64,000 nt of DNA from an uncultured Clostridium sp. (lineage in GTDB: Bacteria; Bacillota; Clostridia; Lachnospirales; Lachnospiraceae): the NCBI GenBank assembly GCA_900539185.1, contig UQBG01000005.1, forward strand, positions 77,691 through 141,690. Reading direction: 5' to 3'. Below are positions 52,425 through 60,762 of this stretch, piece after piece. Both the position numbers and the translations under genes were made by a program. The first letter of the stretch is position 1; each line of letters begins with the position of its first letter. Under the pieces are notes generated by a model. It was not told the origin of the DNA and searched no databases. It worked only from the letters and a program-made list of their open reading frames with translations.

Positions 52425-53393
52425 ATGGGAGGAATCGGAATGAGTGTAGCAGGAACCGGATTGATTGGCGGTATGATTGGATTAATTATATTTGTGGTCA
52501 TTGTTTTGATCATTATTCTGGCATCTTGTATTAAGATCGTGCCACAGGCACATGCGTATGTAGTAGAGCGGTTAGGTACCTATCGTGGAACCTGGTCAGT
52601 TGGGTTTCATCTAAAGGCCCCATTTATTGATAAGATCGCCAGAAAGGTAACACTGAAGGAACAGGTTGTAGACTTTGCTCCACAGCCGGTTATCACAAAG
52701 GATAATGTAACGATGCGGATCGATACTGTTGTATTCTTCCAGATTACAGATCCGAAGCTTTTCTGCTACGGAGTAGAGAATCCAATCATGGCGATTGAGA
52801 ATCTGACAGCGACCACCCTTCGTAATATCATAGGTGATCTGGAACTGGATCAGACACTGACATCCAGAGAAACGATTAACACAAAGATGAGAGCGACTCT
52901 GGACGAGGCAACCGATCCATGGGGCATTAAGGTAAATCGAGTAGAACTTAAGAATATCATTCCACCGGCAGCCATTCAGGATGCGATGGAGAAGCAAATG
53001 AAGGCTGAGCGTGAACGACGTGAGCAGATCCTGATTGCGGAAGGTGAGAAGAAGTCCGCCATCCTACGTGCAGAAGGACAGAAGGAGTCCCTGATCCTTC
53101 AGGCAGAGGCAGATAAGCAGGCAGCGATTCTGCGTGCAGAGGCAAAGAAGGAAGCAACGATCCGGGAAGCAGAAGGTCAGGCACAGGCGATCGAAGCCGT
53201 ACAGAAGGCAAATGCAGCCGGACTTACTTACCTGAATGAGGCAAATCCGAGCGAAGCCGTTATCCAGATCAAGAGTCTGGAGGCCTTTGCGAAGGCAGCA
53301 GACGGTCAGGCAACCAAGATTATTATCCCGTCTGAGATTCAGGGAATTGCCGGACTGGCAAAGTCAGTGGTAGAGGTTGCTGCAGAGAAGTAA
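52425..53393 (+). CDS. SPFH/stomatin-family protein (QmcA-like)
   Basis: The 322-residue protein has an N-terminal transmembrane helix (about 15-35, LIIFVVIVLIIILASC), the SPFH domain (about 38-190, ending with NIIPPAAIQDAMEKQMKAERERREQILIAEG), and a long Ala/Glu-rich coiled coil (about 190-270). It assembles membrane microdomains with NfeD. AATGGAGGT precedes ATG 52425. Terminator at 53441. Confidence 0.93.
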   Translation: MGGIGMSVAGTGLIGGMIGLIIFVVIVLIIILASCIKIVPQAHAYVVERLGTYRGTWSVGFHLKAPFIDKIARKVTLKEQVVDFAPQPVITKDNVTMRIDTVVFFQITDPKLFCYGVENPIMAIENLTATTLRNIIGDLELDQTLTSRETINTKMRATLDEATDPWGIKVNRVELKNIIPPAAIQDAMEKQMKAERERREQILIAEGEKKSAILRAEGQKESLILQAEADKQAAILRAEAKKEATIREAEGQAQAIEAVQKANAAGLTYLNEANPSEAVIQIKSLEAFAKAADGQATKIIIPSEIQGIAGLAKSVVEVAAEK

Positions 53394-53440
53394 TAAGGAA
53401 ATCGTAGAAAGAATTACAGAGTGTTTGTATAGAAGCAGGA

Positions 53441-53481
53441 AAATCCCCATTCTGAGTGAAATCAGATAAGGGGATTTTTTC
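53441..53481 (+). terminator. Intrinsic terminator of nfeD-SPFH
   Basis: AAATCCCC (53441-53448) and GGGGATTT (53470-53477) with an inner TCTGA/TCAGA stem, followed by TTTT. Confidence 0.85.
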
Positions 53482-53585
53482 TATAATCGGTGTTGGAAGA
53501 TGCTGGATACTGAGTATGGAAAATCAAACTCCGACATGATAAAATGAGTACAAAAGGAACGTAAGTATGATTCAGGAGGCAGTGT

Positions 53586-54554
53586 ATGATTCAGAAGATA
53601 ACATTAATCGGACTGGGAGCGATGGGTTCATTTTTTGCACCCAGACTACAGGCGTGCTATGGTGAGAACTTTCGGGTTCTGGCAAATGGGGAACGGAAGG
53701 AACGATTAGAGGCTGAGGGTATCTGGGTAAATGATAAGCAATACTTTTTCCCGATCATTGATTCGTCGAATCGGGAGTCGGCGGATCTGATTATTATAGC
53801 AACCAAAGATACCGGACTGGATCAGGCACTGGAGGATATTCGGAATCAGGTGGGAGAGCATACGATTATCATGGCGGTTCTAAACGGTGTAGAGTCAGAG
53901 GAAAGGGTAGCAGCGCTCTATGGCTGGGAGCATGTGATTTATTCCCTGATGCGCGTGTCAGTTGTGATGAAGGATCATAAGACGCATTATGATCCGGAGG
54001 GCGGCAAGGTACACTTTGGTGATAAAGAGGGACATGGAAGCGGTGAGCAGTTTGTACCATCGAAGAGAGTCGCAGAGGTAGCACAGGTATTCCAAAAGGC
54101 AGGGATTCCTTATCAGGTAGAAGAGGATGTACTGTTTTCTATGTGGTGGAAGTTCATGGCAAATGTCGGAGAGAACCTGACCTGTGCACTGCTGGGGTTA
54201 CCGTTCGGCGCATTTCGCTACAGTGAGGACGCAAATTGGCTGCGTCATGCGGCCATGCGCGAAGTAGCGGAAATCGCAAATGCAAAGGGAATTATGATCG
54301 GTGAGAAGGAGATGGAAGCACAGGACTATGTTATGACGCATGTTGGACCGCATAATAAGCCATCCACCCTGCAGGATCTGGAGAATCATCGAAAGACAGA
54401 GATCGAGATGTTCTCCGGCATGGTATGCAGGCTGGGGCGGGAAATGGACATCCCGACACCTGTGAATGAGGTACTGTATCATGGAATCCGGGCACTGGAA
54501 AACAAGTATCTGAAGTATGACGAGTGGGAACTGATACAGGAGGATCTTCAGTGA
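53586..54554 (+). CDS. Ketopantoate-reductase-family dehydrogenase
   Basis: The 322-residue protein has GLGAMGSFFAPRL (Rossmann), NGVESEERVAAL, the lysine in MWWKFMANVGEN, and a helical C-terminal domain with PTPVNEVLYHGIRALE. It belongs to the ApbA/PanE family, which reduces 2-ketopantoate with NADPH for pantothenate. The central QIDxxRV-type details cannot be checked, so other 2-keto acids are possible. It overlaps rlmD by one base (TGATG). Confidence 0.88.
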   Translation: MIQKITLIGLGAMGSFFAPRLQACYGENFRVLANGERKERLEAEGIWVNDKQYFFPIIDSSNRESADLIIIATKDTGLDQALEDIRNQVGEHTIIMAVLNGVESEERVAALYGWEHVIYSLMRVSVVMKDHKTHYDPEGGKVHFGDKEGHGSGEQFVPSKRVAEVAQVFQKAGIPYQVEEDVLFSMWWKFMANVGENLTCALLGLPFGAFRYSEDANWLRHAAMREVAEIANAKGIMIGEKEMEAQDYVMTHVGPHNKPSTLQDLENHRKTEIEMFSGMVCRLGREMDIPTPVNEVLYHGIRALENKYLKYDEWELIQEDLQ

Positions 54555-55741
54555 TGAGCCGGGAGATAAGAAGCGAAAAAAAAGGAGGAGCCGGCTGCCC
54601 CTATGTAAAAAAGTGTGGCGGCTGCAATATGCCGGATCATGATTATGCCGGACATTTGAAGCAAAAGCAGAAGCTGGTAGAGGGATATCTACAGGGAATC
54701 TGCAAGGTAATGCCGATCACAGGCATGCGGGATCCGTATCATTATCGAAATAAGGTACACGCCGTTTATGCAAATACAAAGAAGGGGATTATATCCGGAG
54801 TCTATCAGGAGGGCACACACCGGGTGGTTCCGATCGAGAGCTGTCAGATCGAGGATGAGAAGGCGGATCAGATCATTCAGGATATACGGGCGTTGATGCC
54901 ATCCTTTCGTATGCGGGCTTACGACGAGGATCGTGGAACCGGGTTTTTACGGCATGTATTGATTCGAAGAGGATTTCATAGCGGAGAAATCATGGTTGTT
55001 CTGGTGACCGGAACGCCGATCTTTCCATCGAAGAATAATTTTGTAAAGGCACTGCGAAAGAGTCATCCTGAGATAACCACGATCATACAGAATGTAAATG
55101 ATCGGAGAACGAGCATGGTTCTGGGCGAACGGGAAATCGTACTGTATGGAAAGGGGTATATTCAGGATCAACTCTGCGGAAAAATCTTTCGAATCTCGGC
55201 AAAGTCCTTCTATCAGGTGAATCCGGTACAGACAGAGCTTCTGTATGGAAAGGCTGTGGAGCTGGCCGGTCTGACCGGAAAGGAACGGGTCATCGATGCA
55301 TACTGCGGAATCGGAACGATAGGTCTGATCGCAAGTGATGGGGCAGCAGAGACACTGGGGATTGAGTTGAATCCGGATGCCGTCCGGGATGCAATTCGGA
55401 ATGCAAAGGTAAACGGTGTGAAAAATATCCGGTTTTATCAGGCAGATGCCGGAGCCTATATGGTGCAGATGGCAGAGCAGGGCGGGCATGCAGATGTGGT
55501 ATTCATGGATCCGCCACGGGCAGGCAGTGATGAGGCGTTTCTGTCTTCGGTTGTGAAGCTGGCACCGGAGCGGATCGTGTACATCTCCTGCAATCCGGAG
55601 ACGTTGGCACGGGATCTGGAGTATCTGAAGAAGAAGGGGTATGTGGCAAAGGAAGCATGGCCGTATGATATGTTCCCGTGGACCGGGCATGTGGAGTGTA
55701 TAGTGTGTATACGAAAAATAGGAGACAAAGATATATGCTAA
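54554..55741 (+). CDS. rlmD: 23S rRNA (uracil1939-C5)-methyltransferase RlmD family
   Basis: The protein has about 395 residues and starts at ATG 54554, overlapping the previous stop (TGATG). It carries the Fe-S cysteines CPYVKKCGGC near the N-terminus and a later cysteine in ESCQIE, the SAM motif DAYCGIGTIGL, DPPRAGSD, and the catalytic cysteine in YISCNPETLARD. Family enzymes methylate U1939 (or U747) of 23S rRNA or U54 of tRNA; RlmD/RlmCD is the best guess. Directly after its stop codon, base composition and gene content change. Confidence 0.92.
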   Translation: MSREIRSEKKGGAGCPYVKKCGGCNMPDHDYAGHLKQKQKLVEGYLQGICKVMPITGMRDPYHYRNKVHAVYANTKKGIISGVYQEGTHRVVPIESCQIEDEKADQIIQDIRALMPSFRMRAYDEDRGTGFLRHVLIRRGFHSGEIMVVLVTGTPIFPSKNNFVKALRKSHPEITTIIQNVNDRRTSMVLGEREIVLYGKGYIQDQLCGKIFRISAKSFYQVNPVQTELLYGKAVELAGLTGKERVIDAYCGIGTIGLIASDGAAETLGIELNPDAVRDAIRNAKVNGVKNIRFYQADAGAYMVQMAEQGGHADVVFMDPPRAGSDEAFLSSVVKLAPERIVYISCNPETLARDLEYLKKKGYVAKEAWPYDMFPWTGHVECIVCIRKIGDKDIC

Positions 55742-55754
55742 GAGTATTGCAAAA

Positions 55755-56120
55755 TTGGCAAAAGAGAAACAAGAATTATTTGGTGTATATATTTCGATGT
55801 ATTGTGAAGGAAGTGAATATGAACATTCTAACCGGGGAAAGGTTGCATCATTTAGAGAAGCAATATTGGATGAATATGATACGGATGCTGTGTTTAAAAT
55901 AGAACTTGGAAAATCTGATTTAACAACTTGGAAGCAAGTGTTCAATTTTGCTTTATTGAATGTGTTTTATGCAATAGATGCGTTACACCGCAGAATAGAA
56001 AGCAGAGATAAGCATTTGTTTGATGCAGGGATGATTTCAGAACAGGCTATGGCACTTACTCTATATATGATAAAGGAATTGGCTGATAAGCTGGATGCGT
56101 ATGGTGTTGAGCTTTCATAA
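55755..56120 (+). CDS. Hypothetical ORF of accessory type, possibly a truncated gene
   Basis: The frame runs from TTG 55755 (no clear ribosome-binding site) or ATG 55797 to 56120, giving 121 or 107 residues. It contains FREAILDEYDTDAVFKIELGKSDLTTW, NFALLNVFYAIDALHRRIES and ALTLYMIKELADKLDAYGVELS, soluble and helical. I do not recognise it. With no good start it may be the tail of a longer gene that was cut at the rlmD junction. Codons are AT-rich, unlike the genes before it. Confidence 0.5.
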   Translation: MAKEKQELFGVYISMYCEGSEYEHSNRGKVASFREAILDEYDTDAVFKIELGKSDLTTWKQVFNFALLNVFYAIDALHRRIESRDKHLFDAGMISEQAMALTLYMIKELADKLDAYGVELS

Positions 56121-56177
56121 TTATTTTGGTATTAAAGAATAAATAATAGCATATACTATAGTGGCTGTAGAAATTGC

Positions 56178-56206
56178 TTGACATGAAGTGCAAAGTCAAG
56201 TAAGAT
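56178..56206 (+). promoter_or_regulatory. Promoter of the Abi leader RNA
   Basis: TTGACA (56178-56183), a 17-base spacer and TAAGAT (56201-56206). The expected start is about 56213. Confidence 0.7.
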
Positions 56207-56212
56207 AAATAC

Positions 56213-56279
56213 AGTGATTGCGTTGCAGAAACCTGTGAGGCCTGCGACCGGGGGAGAACCTGCGGGGTCTCCTCTTTTT
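56213..56279 (+). ncRNA. Short structured RNA upstream of abiF, ending in a terminator
   Basis: From about 56213 the transcript would form a first hairpin GCAG(AAA)CCT-GTG-AGG(C)CTGC (56225-56245) and a terminator hairpin GGGGAGA (56251-56257) / TCTCCTC (56268-56274) with a following T-run (56275-56279). Three near-copies of CCTGYG occur (56232-56237, 56241-56246, 56259-56264). The layout (own promoter, structured RNA, terminator, then the toxin-like gene 20 bases on) resembles toxin-antitoxin systems with an RNA antitoxin, or a leader attenuator. Structure seen; antitoxin role inferred. Confidence 0.6.
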
Positions 56280-56299
56280 ACTTTAAGGAGATGTTGTAT

Positions 56300-57241
56300 A
56301 TGCCAAAGATTTTTTTGAGTTATGATCAGCAAATTGAAAAACTGAAGAATGAAAAAAATCTGCAAATTGATGATGAGGCATATGCCAAGGAGATTTTAAG
56401 ACAGACAAGCTACTATTCCTTAATTGGAGGGTATAAGGATATTTTTAAAAACCCGACAACCAAGAAGTACAGGGATGGAACGAGATTTGAGGATATCGTA
56501 GAGTTATATTATTTTGACGAATCCTTAAGGCAGTTACTTTTGAGATATCTTATTAAAGTAGAAAATGAAATAAAGTCACAAGTTTCTTATTACTTTACAG
56601 AGAAGAATGGCGAGAACCAAAAGGAATATCTCGATGCTGCAAATTACAATTATGTAGGAAAGAAAAATCAGAGAGATATTGATCGTTTAATAAAAATTTT
56701 AGAAGGCTATATTACAAAGCCGACAGATTATCATTACATAAATCATGCACAGAGAAAATATGGAAATGTTCCGTTGTGGGTACTGACAAATGTGCTGACA
56801 TTTGGAAATATTTCCAAAATGTATATGCTGCTTCCGCAGGATATACAGATTAAGGTCAGCAGGAATTATCCGTGCATCAACGAGAGTCAAATGATTTCTA
56901 TTTTGGCTGTAATGGTAAAATTCAGAAATGTCTGTGCGCATGGTGAGCGATTATTTACTTATAGAACTACTGATAGCATTCCAGATTTACCGATACATAT
57001 GAAATTAAAAATTGCTCAAAAAGGCACACAATATGTGAATGGAAAAAATGATTTGTTTTCGGTTGTGATTGCTTTAAGATATATGCTGAGTGATAGTTGG
57101 TACAAAGAATTTATAAAAGAGCTTAAAGCACTAATTGATAAGTACCTTAAGAAGCATGACAGTATTACAGAACAAGAATTATATGAGAAAATGGGTTTTC
57201 CAGAAAACTGGAGAAAGATAACCAGATACAAAAAACAATAG
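56300..57241 (+). CDS. AbiF/AbiD-like abortive infection protein (Abi_2, HEPN RNase)
   Basis: 313 residues from ATG 56300; AAGGAG ends 10 bases ahead, while ATG 56291 directly abuts that site. It matches the Abi_2 (PF07751-type) family: LSYDQQIEKLKNE at the start, QTSYYSLIGGYKDIF, YYFDESLRQLLLRYLIKVENEIKSQV, and the HEPN RNase motif R-x4-H in KFRNVCAHGERL (R209, H214). Abi_2 proteins cause growth arrest on phage infection. The upstream structured RNA may be its antitoxin. The gene is AT-rich and ends at a clear terminator. Confidence 0.88.
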   Translation: MPKIFLSYDQQIEKLKNEKNLQIDDEAYAKEILRQTSYYSLIGGYKDIFKNPTTKKYRDGTRFEDIVELYYFDESLRQLLLRYLIKVENEIKSQVSYYFTEKNGENQKEYLDAANYNYVGKKNQRDIDRLIKILEGYITKPTDYHYINHAQRKYGNVPLWVLTNVLTFGNISKMYMLLPQDIQIKVSRNYPCINESQMISILAVMVKFRNVCAHGERLFTYRTTDSIPDLPIHMKLKIAQKGTQYVNGKNDLFSVVIALRYMLSDSWYKEFIKELKALIDKYLKKHDSITEQELYEKMGFPENWRKITRYKKQ

Positions 57242-57273
57242 TGTATTAATTGGTCGGGATCAAGACTCCAAGT

Positions 57274-57299
57274 CCTCCAAAAATTTGGAGGTTCTTTTT
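57274..57299 (+). terminator. Intrinsic terminator after abiF
   Basis: CCTCCAAA (57274-57281) pairs with TTTGGAGG (57284-57291), then TTCTTTTT. Confidence 0.85.
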
Positions 57300-57474
57300 A
57301 GGTTGTCTTGTTTTTAGAAAGCTTGAGTTTCCGCAAAATGCAATTAAAAAATGAGCGGCTTTAATTAAAGCAGTAATCTGTCGGATTTTGAAGGTTCAAG
57401 AGCGGTGGCACCAGAATTAGACGTACTTTAATAAGCCCCGTCGGAACCGGAATTTGGGAGAATGATTCTTTTAT

Positions 57475-57691
57475 CTATTCAGATGGCCGGTTTAAGGCAG
57501 AGTTGACGGTATCTTGGACGTTTCGTCCGGAACCAGAGTCTGACGCCTTCTTTTGCATATGAGAGTATGCCAGAAATGCCATGCATAAGGTGATATAAAA
57601 GTTGAGTGCATTAATTGCACGAAGCTTTCGCACGCGGAGGTTTTCAAACTGAAACATCTGCTTTTTGCAACGGAAATATTCCGCTAGATCT
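57475..57691 (-). pseudogene. Remnant of a DDE (IS4-type) transposase
   Basis: The minus-strand frame reads AEYFRCKKQMFQFENLRVRKLRAINALNFYITLCMAFLA, the typical end of IS4-like transposases (fragment around the YREK-type helix region), and stops at 57475. There is no upstream catalytic part; a TAA cuts the frame just beyond 57691. The stretch 57300-57770 holds nothing else recognisable except this fragment. It shows that an insertion element once sat between abiF and the two-component genes. Confidence 0.65.
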
Positions 57692-57769
57692 TATTTGTGT
57701 ATATATGGTTTGCTCGTTAACTCATCTGAATTTTTAGTCTACTATAGCTAAGATGTGTAAAATGGAACG

Positions 57770-58927
57770 CTACATTGAATGCTGTGCAAAAGTCACCTCG
57801 AAAATCGTTCCCCCAGTCTTGCCTGATTTGATACAAATACTGCCATCATGTACTCTAACGATTTCACGGACAAAAGCAAGACCTAGCCCTACGCCACCCA
57901 GCTCCCGGCTTCTGGATTTATCCACACGGAAGAATGGCTCGAACACTCGCTCCCTAAGCTCCTTTGGTATTCCGCTTCCCGTATCTTCTACAGACAGATA
58001 AACATGCTTGTTTCTCTGATATGCGGTTACTGTAACCTGTCCGAGCGGATGATTATATTTGATGGCATTCTCAACCAGATTGTATACAAGCCTGTAAATA
58101 AGGATATCACTGCCTATCATAGTGGCATCCTCACATTTTCCAATCAGCTTTATATTCTTTTCCACGGCAAGAGGCTCAAGGTCTGCCAAAACCTCTTCAA
58201 CAATAGCATCCAATATAATTTTATCATCCCTTCCCACCGTCTGAAGCTCACTCATGTCAAGAAGAGTCTTTACCATCCTGTTTAATTTATCATTTTGTTC
58301 CGTAACCATTTTTATGGTCTGCAAAGTGTCTGCATCATTTTCCGGGTGAGAGGCAGAATTATATAAATCAAGCTGTACCTGCATTAACGCTAATGGAGTA
58401 CGCAGCTCATGTGCTGCATTTGCAGTAAACTGTCTCTGCATCTCAAATGCTTCCGACAGACGCTCAAGCATCTTATTATAAGAAATACCCAGCTGGTTTA
58501 GTTCCTTAACATTGTTTTCCTCTATTCTTGAATCAGACAGATTCTGAGCCTGTACCTCTTCAATTTTATCTGAAAACTCCCTGATTGGTCTGAGTGCATG
58601 CCCGCTTATAAAATAAGTGACGACACCTCCCAAAAGCGCCAGCAAAACCGTGATTATCAGACTGTTTCTTTTATAGTCGGCCTTATTATTGTACACCTGA
58701 ACCGAAAATTCATCCGCAAACTCATCCCACTTATCGTCCGGTATGCTGATATATATTTCATCTGATTTGTTTCCTTTTTCATCCCCCTGTGACTCTACCG
58801 CATCCTGCAGAGAATCGATGTAATGCACACCATTTTTATAGACAAACATAGTCAGGCAGCCACATATAATAGCAATACACAATGTAGTAATGCACGTAAG
58901 TCTCCATTGTAGCGACATTCTTTTCAT
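57770..58927 (-). CDS. Sensor histidine kinase (OmpR-type partner)
   Basis: The 385-residue protein has a helix at about 9-28, an extracellular stretch to about 87, a second helix (about 88-108), a HAMP segment, the dimerisation motif FTANAAHELRTPLALMQ (phospho-His near 177), NLVENAIKYNHP, DTGSGIP and GLGLAFV. All catalytic boxes are intact. Its ATG overlaps the stop of the response regulator gene (ATGA). It probably regulates the divergent CXXC/polyferredoxin/TlpA operon. Confidence 0.94.
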   Translation of the reverse strand: MKRMSLQWRLTCITTLCIAIICGCLTMFVYKNGVHYIDSLQDAVESQGDEKGNKSDEIYISIPDDKWDEFADEFSVQVYNNKADYKRNSLIITVLLALLGGVVTYFISGHALRPIREFSDKIEEVQAQNLSDSRIEENNVKELNQLGISYNKMLERLSEAFEMQRQFTANAAHELRTPLALMQVQLDLYNSASHPENDADTLQTIKMVTEQNDKLNRMVKTLLDMSELQTVGRDDKIILDAIVEEVLADLEPLAVEKNIKLIGKCEDATMIGSDILIYRLVYNLVENAIKYNHPLGQVTVTAYQRNKHVYLSVEDTGSGIPKELRERVFEPFFRVDKSRSRELGGVGLGLAFVREIVRVHDGSICIKSGKTGGTIFEVTFAQHSM

Positions 58928-59604
58928 CTGTCAGACTCCTCCCGTATTTTATAGCCTTCACCTACCTTGTTCTGAATGGGATCATATCCCAGCTTCGCCT
59001 TAAGCTTTTTTCTAAGTGAAGACATATGTACCCTGATTGCTCCGCTAAAGCTGTCTGCCGTGGCATCCCACACATGCTCTATCAGCTCCTCCTGACTCAC
59101 CGGTCTGCCTATATTGATAAGTAAATATTCCAAAATACCATTCTCTTTTCTTGTCAGTGGAACCGGCTCTTCCTTTGCATATGCCTCGCGTTTAATCGTA
59201 TCAAACTTTATTTCTCCGCATTTAAGACATATATCATTCTGTACAAATTTCCTTCTTGTCAGGCTTCTGATACGTGCCTCAAGCTCCTGCAGATGGAATG
59301 GTTTTTCCATGTAATCATTTGCACCTGCATCCAGTCCCTCTACCTTATCAGCAATCTGACCTCTTGCAGATAATATCAAAACCTTAGTTTCATCATTGTA
59401 TTTTCTAAGCTCCTTAAGAAGCTCCATGCCATCCATCCCCGGCAGATTCAAATCCAAAACTATCAGATCATAATTCTCCGACAGTATACATTCAAGAGCC
59501 TCTTTCCCATCATAACAGGTATCCACCTCATAACCGGCAGCATACAGACTCTTTGCAACCATATCACATATTTGTTTCTCATCCTCAACAATTAATAGTC
59601 TCAA
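58924..59604 (-). CDS. OmpR/PhoB-family response regulator
   Basis: The start is TTG 59604, giving LRLLIVEDEKQ at the N-terminus; AGCAGGAGAA lies 6 bases ahead. The 226-residue protein has a receiver domain with VEDE, phospho-Asp in IVLDLNLPGMDG, KPF-type lysine EKPFHLQELEARI, and a winged helix Trans_reg_C domain (PLTRKENGILEYLL, VHMSSLRKKL, VGEGYKI). It is paired with the kinase at 57770. Confidence 0.93.
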   Translation of the reverse strand: MRLLIVEDEKQICDMVAKSLYAAGYEVDTCYDGKEALECILSENYDLIVLDLNLPGMDGMELLKELRKYNDETKVLILSARGQIADKVEGLDAGANDYMEKPFHLQELEARIRSLTRRKFVQNDICLKCGEIKFDTIKREAYAKEEPVPLTRKENGILEYLLINIGRPVSQEELIEHVWDATADSFSGAIRVHMSSLRKKLKAKLGYDPIQNKVGEGYKIREESDR

Positions 59605-59643
59605 AATGTTCTCCTGCTTCTTAACAATAATTTTACAACCTAT

Positions 59644-59672
59644 ATTGTATAATACAAAAGTCAGCTGGTCAA
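59644..59672 (-). promoter_or_regulatory. Promoter of the response-regulator/kinase operon
   Basis: On the minus strand: TTGACC (59672-59667), 17 bases, TACAAT (59649-59644). The divergent redox operon must start from the same 90-base gap. Confidence 0.6.
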
Positions 59673-59697
59673 CAATACAACAAAAAGGAGCAACATT

Positions 59698-59841
59698 ATG
59701 TTGAAATGCCAAAAAATATGTCAAATCATTCTGCTTATCCTTGGTGTATCCATGATAAGCTATGGTGCAGTCAGAGGTGAGGCGGCTACAGTGCTTGGTA
59801 AAGCAATAAAACTATGTCTGGAGTGTGTCGGAATTGGATAA
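59698..59841 (+). CDS. CD1871A-type CXXC micro-protein
   Basis: 47 residues from ATG 59698, behind AAAGGAG. A hydrophobic helix (CQIILLILGVSMISYGAV) is followed by an ending KLCLECVGIG with the CxxC motif. This is the short CD1871A-family protein known from Clostridioides difficile, always next to a polyferredoxin and a thioredoxin-like lipoprotein. It overlaps the next gene by 17 bases. Its probable role is in thiol exchange at the membrane. Confidence 0.85.
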   Translation: MLKCQKICQIILLILGVSMISYGAVRGEAATVLGKAIKLCLECVGIG

Positions 59842-60721
59842 GGAAAAGAAATTACTATCAAGAAAACTGGCAAAAATACGTGGCTGGATACAGGCCGCAG
59901 CAACGCTTCTGACCAATATTCATATTCCAAATTTATTTAAGGGTAAAATATATCAGGGCAATGCAAAAACAGTATGCGTACCCGGATTAAACTGCTACTC
60001 CTGCCCTGCCGCGACAGGAGCCTGTCCAATAGGGGCATTTCAGGCAGTTGTCGGATCATCAAAATTTAAGTTTTCATACTACATAACCGGATTTTTTATT
60101 TTACTCGGTGTAACTCTCGGCAGATTTATATGTGGTTTTTTGTGCCCATTTGGATGGTTTCAGGATTTACTTCATAAAATCCCCGGAAAGAAATTATCCA
60201 CAGCCAAACTAAAGCCTCTTAGGTACCTAAAATATGTCATTCTTATTGTTTTCGTTATACTTCTTCCGATGCTTGTAACGAACTCTATAGGAATGGGAGA
60301 CCCGTTCTTCTGCAAATATATCTGTCCTCAGGGTGTTTTAGAGGGTGCTATACCGTTATCTATTGGAAATGCTGCTATCCGTTCTGCGCTGGGAATGCTT
60401 TTTTCGTTCAAGTGTATGATTTTAATTGCAGTGATTGTACTAAGTATCTTATTTTACAGGCCCTTCTGTAAATGGATTTGTCCGCTTGGAGCAATCTACT
60501 CATTATTTAATAAGGTCAGCCTGCTCAAAATCACCGTTGATAGCAGCAAATGTGTCGGATGCGGTCAATGCTCAAAGGCATGTAAGATGGATGTGGATGT
60601 GTGTAAGACACCGGATCACCCCGAGTGCATACGCTGCGGTGCCTGCATAAAGGCCTGTCCGAAGGACGCCATCTGCTACCGGTTTATGGGAAAATCATGT
60701 CAAAAAAATGACAACAGATAG
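59825..60721 (+). CDS. NapH-like membrane polyferredoxin (4Fe-4S)
   Basis: 298 residues from GTG 59825, with TTG 59834 as the alternative start; both overlap the micro-protein gene. Helices lie at about 80-100, 135-155, 190-215. Cysteine motifs: CYSCPAATGACPIG, CGFLCPFGWFQD, CKYICPQG, CKWICPLG and a C-terminal 2[4Fe-4S] ferredoxin part (CVGCGQCSKACKMDVDVC and CIRCGACIKACPKDAICY). It should move electrons across or along the membrane, probably to reduce the CXXC protein and the lipoprotein. Confidence 0.88.
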   Translation: MSELDKEKKLLSRKLAKIRGWIQAAATLLTNIHIPNLFKGKIYQGNAKTVCVPGLNCYSCPAATGACPIGAFQAVVGSSKFKFSYYITGFFILLGVTLGRFICGFLCPFGWFQDLLHKIPGKKLSTAKLKPLRYLKYVILIVFVILLPMLVTNSIGMGDPFFCKYICPQGVLEGAIPLSIGNAAIRSALGMLFSFKCMILIAVIVLSILFYRPFCKWICPLGAIYSLFNKVSLLKITVDSSKCVGCGQCSKACKMDVDVCKTPDHPECIRCGACIKACPKDAICYRFMGKSCQKNDNR

Positions 60722-60762
60722 CTATTAAACATTTTACTATTATTTTAAAGGAGAAATTACTC

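Noticed and set aside
54947..55945. 332-codon reverse frame across rlmD and its junction
   Set aside because: Long only because rlmD has few reverse stops. No domain and no ribosome-binding site; rlmD is strongly supported on the plus strand.
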